Positions 15,787 through 24,812 are shown, counted from the stretch's first letter. The stretch is 64,000 bases of DNA from Fibrobacterota bacterium (GCA_019509785.1 JAEKLQ010000043.1:34206-98205), one strand, 5' to 3'. Notes: generated by a model not told the origin, from the sequence alone. Numbers and translations are program-made.

Positions 15787-16023
15787 CTAGGCGGCCGCGG
15801 AGGCGGTTTGGGAAGGCATTCCCTTGATGATGGAGAGAGCCCCTACCGGGCAAAAGCGCACGCAGATGGTGCAATAGGTGCACTTGTCTTGGAAGACCTG
15901 CAAATCGAGGCCGAACATGTCGAGGGCGAGATCCGGGCAGGTGCCTACGCAGCCCGCGCAGGAGATGCACGTGGCGCGATCGAGCACTAAGGTCTTATTG
16001 GGTTTTTTCGGTCCGGAGGACAT
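15787..16023 (-). CDS. 2[4Fe-4S] ferredoxin-like protein
   Basis: 78 residues with two four-cysteine motifs, CISCAGCVGTCP near residues 19-30 and CTYCTICVRFCP near 48-59, as in bacterial 2[4Fe-4S] ferredoxins. It is soluble. It is followed ten bases later by the geranylgeranyl-reductase-like gene on the same strand, so it is the natural candidate electron donor for that flavoprotein. ATG 16023 is a clear start. It is divergent from the radical SAM gene at 16159. The 135-base gap between them has AT-rich patches, but I could not assign a confident promoter there. Confidence 0.88.
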   Translation of the reverse strand: MSSGPKKPNKTLVLDRATCISCAGCVGTCPDLALDMFGLDLQVFQDKCTYCTICVRFCPVGALSIIKGMPSQTASAAA

Positions 16024-16158
16024 GGGGCGATCAGCAAATAGTACAAAATTGGCCGATGCCGGATACGACGCGCGAGGGTGGATAATGGCTTTTAGCTATA
16101 TTTACCCCGCTTACCCAGTCGCGCCCGGACGCGCGGCATTCCCGAACGGACGGAATCG

Positions 16159-18843
16159 ATGAATCCCTTTGCGGGCGAATTGGAGCGCATACTCCCTTTC
16201 GTCAAGAATCCTGGCCGCTATATCGGCGGCGAGAACAACCAGATCGTAAAAGATCCGGCCATGCTTTTGGCCTCCATGGCGCTGGTGTTCCCGGACGCTT
16301 ACGAACTGGGCATGTCCCATAACGGGACCAAGGTGCTCTACCACCTCCTCAATCGGGAACCGGATTTGGCCGCCGAGCGCGCCTTCGCGCCCATGCCGGA
16401 TATGGCCGAAAAAATGCGCGAGAGCGGGATTCCGCTCTACGCCCTGGAATCGTACCGCCCCATTTCCGCTTTCGAAGCGGTCGGCATCTCGCTGCAGACG
16501 GAGCTCAATTACACCAACGTGCCTTACGTGTTGGAGCTGGGCGGCATCAAGGCTTGGGCCAAGGAACGCGCGGAAAAGGATCCCTTCGTCATCGGCGGCG
16601 GTCCTTGCATGGCGAACCCCGAACCCGTAGCCGATTTCTTCGATCTCTTCGTCATCGGCGATGGCGAAATCCTCGCCGCGGAAGTCCTGCGGCGGATCGG
16701 CCAGGGGCGCAAGGCCGCCTGGACCCGCGAGCAGATCCTGCGCGATTTGGCCTCGCTCAAGGGCATCTACGTGCCCCGCTTCCTGGACGTGGCCGAAAGC
16801 CCGCTCGGGGAAACCGTCCCGGTCGTGGACGGATCCCAGGGCCCCTACCTGCGGGCCAAGACCATCCAGCGCGCTTGGGTGGAAGTGCTCAACAAGGACG
16901 ATTATCCCGTCAAGAACCTGGTTCCCCACGTGAAGCTCGTGCATGATCGTTTCTCGGTGGAGGTGATGCGCGGTTGCACCCAAGGCTGCCGCTTTTGCCA
17001 GGCGGGTTATTGGTACCGCCCCAACCGCGAACTCAACGCCGATGCGGTGGTGGAAATCGCCCGCGCCGGCTTGGCCGCGACGGGGGAGACCGAGCTGGGC
17101 TTGTTGTCCCTCTCCACCGCCGATTACGGCCCCGTGGAAAAGGTGATGGACGCGCTTATCGATCAGGACGATTTCGAGGACATCAGCTTGTCCCTGCCGT
17201 CGCTGCGCGCCAACAGCTTCGGGCAGGGCCTGGCCCGCAAGGCCGCGGCCCTCAACGGAGGCAAGAGCGCCACCTTCGCCCCGGAGACCGGTTCCGAGCG
17301 CTTGCGCAAGATGATCAACAAGACCATCAGCGACAAGGATATGTACGAAGCCGCCGAAAGCGTGTTCGGCAACGGCTTCCACAATGTCAAGCTGTACACC
17401 ATGGTGGGCCTGCCGACCGAGAACCTCGACGACATGCGCGCCTTCTGCGATCTGATCGCGAACCTGAACCGTATCGGGCAGAAGCATAACCGTCGCAATA
17501 CCGTGCATGCCAGCATCGGCATCCTGGTGCCCAAGCCCTTCACGCCCATGCAATGGGTGCCTTTCATGGAAGAGGAGAAGGTCAAGGAACATATCCGCTT
17601 CGTGCGGGAAGCCTTCAAGTACGTGAAAAGCGTTCGCATCAGCTGGAGCGAATACGGTTTGGCCCACGTGGAGAGCTTCTATTCCCGCGGCGATCGCAAG
17701 ATTTCCTCCATGATTTACCAGGCCTATAAACAGGGCCGGGTTTTCGAATCCTTCGGCGAGCACTTCAGCTACGACGGCTGGAAGGCCATGTGGGCGGAGC
17801 ACGGATACCCGCAGGATCGCATATTCCGCGAGCGGGCCTTGGACGAGGTCTTCCCGTGGGACTTCATCCACGCGGGCGCCAACAAGGGCTTCCTCAAGAA
17901 CGAGTACAAGAAGATGCTCATCGAGGACAGCGCCCCGGTGCCCGATTGCAAATGGGGCGATTGCCAGAAGTGCGGCATCCCCGGTAACGGCGCGGATACC
18001 CGCCTATCGCCCATGCCCGAAAAACACGTAGCGCCCAGCCGGACGCCTGAAGAGATCCGCGCCTTGGCGGAGGCGCGCAAGCAAAAGCGCGGTGGCGCCT
18101 TCCCCTACCATCTCATCTACCGCAAGGCCGGGATGTCGCGCTATATCGCGCATCAGAACACCTTGGATATTTTCGAACGGGCCTTCCGCCGTTTGCGGCT
18201 GCCCCTCAATTACTCCGAGGGTTTCAACCCCCGCCCGATCATCAAGAACACCGGCGCACTGCCCTTAGGTCTCGAGTCCCGCAAGGAATTGCTGGTGATC
18301 GAATTCCGGGAACGGGTGCCGGGCGATAGGGACGAGTGGTGCCGCAAGCTTTCGGATATGCTCCCGTTGGGGATGGAAGTGCTCGCGCTCAATCCCGTCG
18401 CGCGCGCGCGCATGCCGCGCATGGAATCCGTCACCTTCCGCCTGCGCGACTATTCCGGCGGAGAAGCCGCTCTCGAAGCCGCGGCCGGACGCTTCGCGGA
18501 CGGCAGCTATGCCCGCATCGCTGCCAACCGGGGCAAGGATATCGACCTTGGCGCGGAGATCGAAGCCGTATGGATGGAGACCGGCGAGCTGTGCCTCCGG
18601 GCGAAGGCCCAACCCAGCGGAGCCGTCATCAGCCCCTACCTGGCCTATGCCGCCCTGCTGGCGGTGGAACCGAATTCCCTGCGCAGCGAATCCATCGCCA
18701 AGTCCGATTTCGTGTTGGAAGCGCCCCAATCCGCCGCGGTTTCGGCCGGGCAAAATGCTTCCGTAACCCATAGCCGCAAGGCCATGCTGGTCGCCTCCGA
18801 GCGGGCCGAAAGGCCGGACTACCTCGAAGGGGAGGACGCGTGA
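16159..18843 (+). CDS. Radical SAM protein, TIGR03960-like with C-terminal DUF2344 domain
   Basis: 894 residues. The N-terminal part resembles a B12-binding-like domain (LVFPDAYELGMSHNGTKVLYHLLN, VIGGGPCMANPEPVADFFD). The radical SAM core has C273-C277-C280 (CTQGCRFC), which binds the [4Fe-4S] cluster that cleaves S-adenosylmethionine, followed by FAPETGSERLR. The last 230 residues match the DUF2344 type (MSRYIAHQNTLDIFERAFRR, YSEGFNPRP, LPLGLES). Fusion of both parts is known in this family, but the reaction is not. It heads a coupled operon: the next gene starts inside its stop codon (GTGA). Confidence 0.88.
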   Translation: MNPFAGELERILPFVKNPGRYIGGENNQIVKDPAMLLASMALVFPDAYELGMSHNGTKVLYHLLNREPDLAAERAFAPMPDMAEKMRESGIPLYALESYRPISAFEAVGISLQTELNYTNVPYVLELGGIKAWAKERAEKDPFVIGGGPCMANPEPVADFFDLFVIGDGEILAAEVLRRIGQGRKAAWTREQILRDLASLKGIYVPRFLDVAESPLGETVPVVDGSQGPYLRAKTIQRAWVEVLNKDDYPVKNLVPHVKLVHDRFSVEVMRGCTQGCRFCQAGYWYRPNRELNADAVVEIARAGLAATGETELGLLSLSTADYGPVEKVMDALIDQDDFEDISLSLPSLRANSFGQGLARKAAALNGGKSATFAPETGSERLRKMINKTISDKDMYEAAESVFGNGFHNVKLYTMVGLPTENLDDMRAFCDLIANLNRIGQKHNRRNTVHASIGILVPKPFTPMQWVPFMEEEKVKEHIRFVREAFKYVKSVRISWSEYGLAHVESFYSRGDRKISSMIYQAYKQGRVFESFGEHFSYDGWKAMWAEHGYPQDRIFRERALDEVFPWDFIHAGANKGFLKNEYKKMLIEDSAPVPDCKWGDCQKCGIPGNGADTRLSPMPEKHVAPSRTPEEIRALAEARKQKRGGAFPYHLIYRKAGMSRYIAHQNTLDIFERAFRRLRLPLNYSEGFNPRPIIKNTGALPLGLESRKELLVIEFRERVPGDRDEWCRKLSDMLPLGMEVLALNPVARARMPRMESVTFRLRDYSGGEAALEAAAGRFADGSYARIAANRGKDIDLGAEIEAVWMETGELCLRAKAQPSGAVISPYLAYAALLAVEPNSLRSESIAKSDFVLEAPQSAAVSAGQNASVTHSRKAMLVASERAERPDYLEGEDA

Positions 18844-19220
18844 ACGCGGATGCGGAAAGCGCTTCGGATGGGAACGGGGGCGAAACCCGGGAGCCGGCTG
18901 GCGAACGTAAGGCCGGGAAGCCGGGGCCTCCGGATCCCAAGGTCCAGATGGAGCGCCTGGACGCCTTGATCGCCGCCGAGACGGACGAGGAGCGCCTGCG
19001 CGCCGGGCTCGGCATCCGCCTGGCCTTGGGGTTGGCCCAGGAAATGCGCGAAGGCAAACCCATCGGCTCCGAGACCACCGAACTGGTCGCCGGTTGGATG
19101 CACGACTACGGCCAGGATACGGTGGACGCCGCCACCCGGGTGGCCCGCGAATTCCTGATCAAGCCGGAAGAGCTGCGGAAGTCCTTAGGGCAACGCCTGG
19201 GCCTGGAAGGCCAGGCATGA
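18840..19220 (+). CDS. Small hypothetical protein between radical SAM and Ppx genes
   Basis: 126 residues, started by GTG 18840 inside the preceding stop codon (GTGA). Its own stop overlaps the next start as ATGA. The first 35 residues are Gly/Glu/Pro-rich and probably disordered. The rest is predicted helical (QMERLDALIAAETDEERLRAGLGIRLALGLAQEM, then TVDAATRVAREFLI). No signal peptide, membrane helix or known motif is visible. The tight overlaps on both sides make it a real gene. I do not recognise its function. Confidence 0.7.
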   Translation: MNADAESASDGNGGETREPAGERKAGKPGPPDPKVQMERLDALIAAETDEERLRAGLGIRLALGLAQEMREGKPIGSETTELVAGWMHDYGQDTVDAATRVAREFLIKPEELRKSLGQRLGLEGQA

Positions 19221-20104
19221 ACGCCCGTTACGCCAGCGTGGACATCGGCACCAATACCGCCAAGCTCCTGATCGGGGAGGCGCGGGACGGGATCCTGCAA
19301 CCCGTATTCCAGCGGGCCGAGGCGACCCGCATCGGCCGTAACGTGTCCGTTACGGGCCGCATTTCCGACGAGGCCTTCGCGGCCCTGGAACTGGTGCTGC
19401 GATCGTATGCCCAGGACGTGCGCGACCAGGGGGCCGTATTGGTTGGCGCCATCGCCACCCAGGCCTTCCGCATGGCGGCTAACGGCGAGGAGCTCTTGGA
19501 GAAGGTCGCGGCGGTGCTGGGCTGCGAGGCCAGTACCATCGCCGGCCCCGAAGAGGCCCGCCTGGGTTGGTTGGCGGTGGCCAACCGCCACCCTTCCGCC
19601 GACCTGGCCGTGCTGGACATCGGCGGAGGCAGCACCGAAGCCACCCGCAAGCGGGAAGGCATCTCGACGCCCATCGGGGCGGTGCTGTTGCTCGAAGCCT
19701 GCGGTCCGGATGCGGCGGCTTGCCGGGCCAAGGCCAAGGAGGCCTTCGCGGGATTCCCCGATTGGGGCGCGCTACGCTGGGCCGCCGTGGGCGGTACCGC
19801 GACCGCCTTCGCCATGCTGGAGCTTGGGCTTGAGAAATACGATTCGGAAGCCATCGAGGGCCTGGAAGCGTCGCGCGCGCGGGTGACCGAGCGGATCGAT
19901 CAATTGGCTTCCATGAAGGCGGCGGAACTGTTGGCGATCCCCGGATTGGGACAGGGCCGCGCGGACATCGTGATGCCGGGCCTGTGCATTCTGGAAGCGT
20001 TCCTGCTGCAGACGGGCCAGGAGAAGGTGCTCATTTCCGATCGCGGCATCCGTTACGGCCTTTTGGTCGATTGGCTACGCAAGCGTCGCGCGGCCGTACC
20101 CTAG
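19217..20104 (+). CDS. Ppx/GppA-like phosphatase (ASKHA fold)
   Basis: 295 residues from ATG 19217 (ATGA overlap with the previous gene). The N-terminal phosphate-1 loop SVDIGTNTAKLLIGE and the LDIGGGSTEAT loop near residue 132 are the signatures of exopolyphosphatase and pppGpp phosphatase domains. IATQAFRMAANGEELL between them also fits, and PGLGQGRADIVMPGL near the C-terminus matches the conserved GR-AD element. The length matches short single-domain Ppx/GppA proteins without the extra C-terminal domain of E. coli Ppx. Substrate (polyphosphate or pppGpp) is not decidable from sequence. Confidence 0.87.
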   Translation: MNARYASVDIGTNTAKLLIGEARDGILQPVFQRAEATRIGRNVSVTGRISDEAFAALELVLRSYAQDVRDQGAVLVGAIATQAFRMAANGEELLEKVAAVLGCEASTIAGPEEARLGWLAVANRHPSADLAVLDIGGGSTEATRKREGISTPIGAVLLLEACGPDAAACRAKAKEAFAGFPDWGALRWAAVGGTATAFAMLELGLEKYDSEAIEGLEASRARVTERIDQLASMKAAELLAIPGLGQGRADIVMPGLCILEAFLLQTGQEKVLISDRGIRYGLLVDWLRKRRAAVP

Positions 20105-20105
20105 C

Positions 20106-20813
20106 ATGCGCATCAATCGTTATCTCGCCTTGTGCGGCTTCGGGAGCCGGCGCGCCGTGGAGGATTTGATCCGCGGCGGCGCGGTCACCGTGGGCGGCGA
20201 AGTGATCTATGATCTCGGCCGCCAGATCGGCGAGGCGGAGAAGGTCGCCGTGAAGGGCAAGCCCGCCCGTCCCCCGCGGTCCTATGACTACGTTATCCTC
20301 AATAAACCCAAAGGCTATCTCTGCTCCGTGGGCGATCCCTTCGATCGGCCCACCATCTACCGGCTTCTGCCCGCCGAATTCAAGACGCTCCATTATGTCG
20401 GCCGCCTGGATTACAATAGCCGCGGGCTGATCCTGCTCACCAACGATGGAGCATTGACCCATTCGCTTTTGCATCCCAGCCGCGAAGTGCCGCGCACCTA
20501 CGCGATCAAGACCCGCAAGCCGATGGCGGAAAAGGACGCCGCGGCCCTGCTGGCAGGGGTCGACATCGGCTTCGAGCATCCCGCCACCGCGGCCTCGGTA
20601 CGCCAACTTGAAGATCATCTCGAGATCGTACTGCAAGAAGGCAAGAACCGCGAGATCAGGCGCATGCTGGAAGTGGTGGGCTACCGCGTGGTAGACTTGC
20701 AGAGGACCCGTTTCGGTGCCTTGGGGCTGGGAGACCTGCCCGAAGGCAAGTGGCGGCGCCTGACCGCCAACGAGATCGCCGACCTGCATGGGAAAAAGAA
20801 AGACAAGGATTGA
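20106..20813 (+). CDS. RsuA/RluB-family pseudouridine synthase
   Basis: 235 residues. An N-terminal S4 RNA-binding domain (MRINRYLALCGFGSRRAVEDLI) is followed by the pseudouridine synthase core with the family motif GRLDYNSRGLILLTNDG; D102 is the catalytic aspartate. GKNREIRRMLE near residue 180 is the second conserved element. It isomerises uridine in ribosomal RNA. The S4 plus core layout and size fit RsuA, RluB, RluE or RluF; I cannot tell which site is modified. It starts two bases after the Ppx stop, and the next gene begins 26 bases before its end. Confidence 0.9.
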   Translation: MRINRYLALCGFGSRRAVEDLIRGGAVTVGGEVIYDLGRQIGEAEKVAVKGKPARPPRSYDYVILNKPKGYLCSVGDPFDRPTIYRLLPAEFKTLHYVGRLDYNSRGLILLTNDGALTHSLLHPSREVPRTYAIKTRKPMAEKDAAALLAGVDIGFEHPATAASVRQLEDHLEIVLQEGKNREIRRMLEVVGYRVVDLQRTRFGALGLGDLPEGKWRRLTANEIADLHGKKKDKD

Positions 20814-22245
20814 GCTATTGCTGCTGATGGCCGTGCCGGCCGTCGCCTCCGCCGTCACCATCCCTTTTCCCGCGCAACCGCATCAGTCCGTCCTGCTCGC
20901 GATACCCGACGCCAACCTGCTCCAGCACGGCCAGTACCGATTGCAGGGGCGCTTCCAGTATTTCACCAGTTCCCAGCCGGGGGCCGTCGATACCGCCTTC
21001 GGGGATACCGCCGCCGCGGGCTCGGCCCAGCAAACGCAGAACATGAATTACACCTCGGAGCTGGCCTTCGGGATCGAAAACCGCGCCGAGGTGGGCATCC
21101 AGTACGGCAGCGCCCTTTCCTTATCCATCAAGGCTTTGGTATGGCGCGAGGATCTCTTCTGGCCGGACATCGTGTTCGGCGCCCGCAACCTTTTCGCCAG
21201 CCAGGAAGCCGGCGTCTACGGGGTTTCCGATTCCAAGGATCTGAAGAACCTGCAATCCGAGAGCTTCATGACCCTGGCCAAAAGCTTCGCCAGCCGCACG
21301 CGTACGCATGCGGGCTTTTCCGTGCTCACGCATGCCAACAAGGGCCTGGCCAGCCTCAACCTGGGGCTGGAGCAGGACCTCGGGGCCGGGGCCTGGCTGG
21401 GCTACGAGGTCTTCGAACGCTTTTCGGATTTCCACCAGGACCTGACCTTGCAATGGCGCTGGCGCAACCTGGTGGGCTTCTCCGTTTCCATGACCGAATT
21501 CCAATCCTGGATCCGCCAAGACGGCGAGTGGGGCTTTTTCCTCACGCCCTCCCAGAACAATCCCAACGGATACAATTCGCCGGGCGTCTCGGTCTCTTTG
21601 CAATTCCTGGGATGGATCCCGCATCGCGACAAGCGCACCTTGCCCGAACGCGTCGCCATCCTGGAAGTGAAGAACGCGGAGTTGGCGAAGCAAGTGGAGG
21701 AGATGGAACTGCTCAAGCGCAGAGTGGCCAACCTCGAAGATCGGGCCGAGTCCGCGCCCGATACCGTGGTTCCGGCGGCCCCTCCCGCGCCCGTCGCCGT
21801 CGCGCCCCCGACCCCGGCCCAGCAAGCCGTCATCTACCTCAAGTCCCTGGCCGATAAGGGTGAGTCGGACCTTACCGATCCCAAGGAGATCCGCGATCTG
21901 ATGGCCAAGGTGGTGGCCCTGGGGCCCGAAGGCGCGGAAGTGGTCAAGCGCGCCGCCGCCGATACCGGCGCCGGTCCCGTGCGCGTCCATGCCGTGCTGG
22001 TGATGGCCTTCAGCAAGGATACCGCCTACGAAGCCTCCCTGCGCGCCCTCTGCTCGGACGCGGATCCCCGCATCCGCCGGGAGGCGCTGACCGCTCTCGT
22101 GAAACTCGGCAGCCGCGCGGCCCTGCAGGACGCCAAACGCCTCCTCTCCGATCCCGACGAGACCGTCGCCTTGGCGGCCGGGGAAGCCTATAAGCAATTG
22201 AAGGGCATGGCCAAGGTCTCGCCGGCGCGCAAGCGCGCAAGATAG
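20788..22245 (+). CDS. Secreted protein: barrel-like domain, coiled coil and HEAT repeats
   Basis: 485 residues. A signal peptide (to about residue 23) is followed by about 240 residues of alternating hydrophobic and polar beta strands (YRLQGRFQYFTSS, ELAFGIENRAEVGIQYGS), which looks like an outer-membrane barrel. Residues about 284-322 form a coiled coil (AILEVKNAELAKQVEEMELL), then comes a Pro/Ala linker. The C-terminus has HEAT-like repeats (LCSDADPRIRREALTALVKLG, LLSDPDETVALAAGEAYK). I know no described family with this order of parts. It overlaps the pseudouridine synthase gene by 26 bases. Function is unknown. Confidence 0.7.
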   Translation: MGKRKTRIELLLLMAVPAVASAVTIPFPAQPHQSVLLAIPDANLLQHGQYRLQGRFQYFTSSQPGAVDTAFGDTAAAGSAQQTQNMNYTSELAFGIENRAEVGIQYGSALSLSIKALVWREDLFWPDIVFGARNLFASQEAGVYGVSDSKDLKNLQSESFMTLAKSFASRTRTHAGFSVLTHANKGLASLNLGLEQDLGAGAWLGYEVFERFSDFHQDLTLQWRWRNLVGFSVSMTEFQSWIRQDGEWGFFLTPSQNNPNGYNSPGVSVSLQFLGWIPHRDKRTLPERVAILEVKNAELAKQVEEMELLKRRVANLEDRAESAPDTVVPAAPPAPVAVAPPTPAQQAVIYLKSLADKGESDLTDPKEIRDLMAKVVALGPEGAEVVKRAAADTGAGPVRVHAVLVMAFSKDTAYEASLRALCSDADPRIRREALTALVKLGSRAALQDAKRLLSDPDETVALAAGEAYKQLKGMAKVSPARKRAR

Positions 22246-22262
22246 CCGGCAGGCTCCGAGGT

Positions 22263-22287
22263 AAGCGGCTCAGCCGAGCCGCTTTTG
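22263..22287 (+). terminator. Intrinsic terminator after the radical SAM operon
   Basis: AAGCGGCTC (22263-22271) pairs perfectly with GAGCCGCTT (22276-22284) around an AGCC loop, and TTTTG follows on the plus strand. The left arm overlaps the last codons of the convergent methyltransferase gene, so two genes share the element. Confidence 0.7.
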
Positions 22288-22947
22288 TAAGGCCACCATC
22301 AACTCGTTCCCGTTCAGCAAGGTGGCGAAAATGCGGAACGGCAGCTTGAAGCGATCCTTGAAGAACATCAGGAACCCGAGAAACGCCTCAGGGTCCCATA
22401 TGTGCCAATGGATGCTGATGCCCGTACGCTGGTAATAATCCACCACTTCCTCGATCTCCCCGGGATCGGTCCGCCCATCCACCGTTCGCGCGTATTCGCG
22501 GTAATGATCCCGCGCGGTAGACTCGCAGCCATGGAGGCATTCGTCAAGCAGGTGCTGGTTGGAAGTGATTTGCCGGTCCTTATCGAAGGTTTGCCATTTA
22601 TCCGGCACCGTCAGCAACACGAAACCGCCGTCCTTTACCACCCGCAACATGTTCACCAGGGCCCGCACCGGATGCTGGCAATGTTCGATGAACTGGCAGG
22701 CGATCAGGAAATCCTCGCCCCCGTCCGGGAGCGTCGCCAGGGTCTCCCCGTCGTCGACGATGTCCACCTGGACCAGGTTTTCGTTCCGGAGTTCCGCGTA
22801 TTGCTCGTAAAGCTGGGCGCGCGTCATCCGGTCCACGTAGCGGGCGCGCGATCCCGGCGGCAAGCGCAAAGGATGGTGCAAAGCCCCGATTTCGATGCCA
22901 TTGCCTATGCAGAAGCTGCGGGCGAATAGGGCCCGATTGTTTTCCAT
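22270..22947 (-). CDS. Class I SAM-dependent methyltransferase
   Basis: 225 residues. A short Rossmann methyltransferase: the motif I region is GNGIEIGALHHPL near residue 14, an acidic VDIVDDGETL follows, and LIACQFIEHCQHPVRALVNMLRVVKDGGFVLLTVPD is the typical post-motif segment of Methyltransf_11-like enzymes that act on small molecules or glycans. The C-terminal WHIWDPEAFLGFL is common in glycan-associated methyltransferases. The start ATG 22947 has no clear Shine-Dalgarno, and an AT-rich palindrome lies three bases upstream. Substrate is unknown. Confidence 0.8.
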   Translation of the reverse strand: MENNRALFARSFCIGNGIEIGALHHPLRLPPGSRARYVDRMTRAQLYEQYAELRNENLVQVDIVDDGETLATLPDGGEDFLIACQFIEHCQHPVRALVNMLRVVKDGGFVLLTVPDKWQTFDKDRQITSNQHLLDECLHGCESTARDHYREYARTVDGRTDPGEIEEVVDYYQRTGISIHWHIWDPEAFLGFLMFFKDRFKLPFRIFATLLNGNELMVALQKRLG

Positions 22948-22949
22948 TT

Positions 22950-22965
22950 CGGATTATATTATCCG
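22950..22965. promoter_or_regulatory. AT-rich imperfect palindrome in the methyltransferase/queA divergent gap
   Basis: CGGATTATATTATCCG has perfect 5-bp arms (CGGAT/ATCCG) around TATATT. It sits in the only 46 bases between two divergent genes, so it may hold the -10 of queA or an operator. No matching -35 is evident. Confidence 0.3.
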
Positions 22966-22993
22966 CTTCCCGCCGCGGACGGGCAATCATGCC

Positions 22994-24034
22994 ATGAAAA
23001 CATCCGACTTCGATTTTACGTTCCCCGAGGAATTGATCGCCTACCAGCCTCTGCCGCGCGGGGAGTCCCGCATGCTGGTGGTCGAAAAGACCGGGGATGC
23101 CGGGCCCGTTACCACGCTCACCCGCTGCTTGATCGATTATCTGTCCCCCGGCGACGCCCTGGTTCTCAACGATACCCGGGTCCTCCGCGCGCGTCTCCTA
23201 GCGACCTTGCCATCGGGCGCCCGCGTCGAGGCCTTGCTCTTGAAACCGCTGGCGGGGCCTGCCACGCGTTGGGAGGCCATGGTAAAACCCGGTAAGCGTT
23301 TCCGGGCCGGTGAACGGATTGCGTTTTCCCCCGGACTCGTGGCGACCGTGGAAGAGGTGCGCGAAGACGGGACGCGCGTGCTTGCCTTCGGCTTGGATCC
23401 GGCCGGATTCCATCGCGAGCTGGAAGCGGTGGGTCGCATTCCCTTGCCTCCTTACATCAAGCGGAGCGCGGAAAGCGCGGATGCGGATGCCTACCAGAGC
23501 GTATTCGCGGCGCATCCGGGATCGGTGGCCGCGCCTACCGCCAGCCTGCATCTGAGCGAGGCCATGCTGGCGGACATCCGCGCCAAAGGCGTTCACGTCC
23601 CCATGTTGACCTTGCACGTGGGCGCCGGCACTTTCAAGCCGGTGCAGAGCGAAAACCTCGAGGGCCATGTCATGCACAGCGAGGCCTATGTCCTACCCGC
23701 CGAAACGGCGACCGCTTTGAACGCGGTGCGGGCGCGCGGCGGCCGGGTATGGGCGGTGGGGACCACGGTGGCTCGCGTCCTGGAAACCCGCGCGACGGGT
23801 TCCGGCGCGGAAGTCTTTACCCCCGGAGCGGGCGAGACCGACATCTTCATCCGCCCAGGCTATGCATGGAAAGGCGTCGACGGATTGATGACCAATTTCC
23901 ATTGGCCCAAGTCCACCCTCTTCATGCTGGTCTGCAGCCTGCTGGGCGCCGAGCGGGCCAAGGCGATCTATGCGCAGGCCTTCGCGGAAGGATTCCGGCT
24001 GTTCAGCTACGGGGACGCCATGTTGATCCGTTAA
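22994..24034 (+). CDS. queA: tRNA preQ1(34) S-adenosylmethionine ribosyltransferase-isomerase
   Basis: 346 residues, family size. QueA transfers and rearranges the ribose of S-adenosylmethionine onto 7-aminomethyl-7-deazaguanine in the tRNA wobble position, giving epoxyqueuosine. The family is recognised from the N-terminal SDFDFTFPEELIAYQPLPRGESRML, then LNDTRVLRARL, HPGSVAAPTASLHLSE, TLHVGAGTFKPV and the C-terminal MTNFHWPKSTLFMLVCSLLG. I chose ATG 22994 because the protein then begins exactly like the family; upstream open frame reaches into the divergent gene. No other queuosine gene is in the window. Confidence 0.95.
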   Translation: MKTSDFDFTFPEELIAYQPLPRGESRMLVVEKTGDAGPVTTLTRCLIDYLSPGDALVLNDTRVLRARLLATLPSGARVEALLLKPLAGPATRWEAMVKPGKRFRAGERIAFSPGLVATVEEVREDGTRVLAFGLDPAGFHRELEAVGRIPLPPYIKRSAESADADAYQSVFAAHPGSVAAPTASLHLSEAMLADIRAKGVHVPMLTLHVGAGTFKPVQSENLEGHVMHSEAYVLPAETATALNAVRARGGRVWAVGTTVARVLETRATGSGAEVFTPGAGETDIFIRPGYAWKGVDGLMTNFHWPKSTLFMLVCSLLGAERAKAIYAQAFAEGFRLFSYGDAMLIR

Positions 24035-24107
24035 TCCGGAAAAACAAATGAGACAATTCCGTCACCAGTAACATCCAAGTGCCGAACCATTCCGCCCGGA
24101 GGCGCCC

Positions 24108-24812
24108 ATGCCCGTCAAAAACATCCCGTCCTTGCCCATTTCCGCAGCGCTTATCCTGTTGGCCGCCTGCGCCCAACCGCGCATGGTCCCGCCCGAGGAC
24201 GTTGCCAAAGGCATCACCCTGGAAGTGAAAAACCGGAGCAGCGCTTCGGGAGCGTTGATCAAGGAGGATTTCGACCTTGGACCTTACAAAGTCGCCAAGG
24301 TGGATCGCAGCTGGATCCATGGGAAGGGTTCCGGTTTCGGCGACTATAGCGAGAAAAATTCCAAAGCCACCTACAGCTATGAGCTCCTAGGCGGAGCGCG
24401 CGCTTGGAAGGGCACCTGCGCCCTCAGCAAGGATGAAACGAGCATCAAGCTGGGCAAAGGCATGTCCATGGGGGAGTCTAAGGCCGGCGTCTCCTGCGGA
24501 TGCGCCGACGGGAGCCGGTCGGGACGGATCGAATTGACCCGCAATACGAGCGGGGAATTCGAAGGCAGCCTGTCCCCGGCAGGGCAGGCCTACGTATTGC
24601 GACCAGTCAAGGAAACCGATCGCAAATATTTCGGGGGGGAACCGGCGGGTTACCGTTTCGACGGGACCGACGGCCCCCGCGGCGCGGTGGAAATGCTGAA
24701 GCCGGGCCGCATCTGGTTCACGGAGAAGATGGCGGACGCCGAGCGCGAACCCGGCGCCTGCCTGTTGGCTGGATTGATGCTGTACCGGGAGCCCCGCGAT
24801 CAGGGTGATTGA
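24108..24812 (+). CDS. Hypothetical lipoprotein
   Basis: 234 residues. The signal peptide ends in a lipobox LLAAC at about residue 21, so the protein is lipidated in the envelope. The mature part is hydrophilic with short beta-like repeats. Four cysteines after the lipobox (one in WKGTCALS, two in VSCGCADG, one in GACLLAG) could form disulphides. I recognise no domain. A strong Shine-Dalgarno (GGAGGCGCCC) precedes ATG 24108. The 73 bases after queA contain no obvious terminator, so co-transcription with queA is possible. Confidence 0.7.
   Translation: MPVKNIPSLPISAALILLAACAQPRMVPPEDVAKGITLEVKNRSSASGALIKEDFDLGPYKVAKVDRSWIHGKGSGFGDYSEKNSKATYSYELLGGARAWKGTCALSKDETSIKLGKGMSMGESKAGVSCGCADGSRSGRIELTRNTSGEFEGSLSPAGQAYVLRPVKETDRKYFGGEPAGYRFDGTDGPRGAVEMLKPGRIWFTEKMADAEREPGACLLAGLMLYREPRDQGD

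Noticed and set aside
16111..17871. A 586-codon minus-strand frame
   Set aside because: Antisense to the radical SAM gene; no family features.
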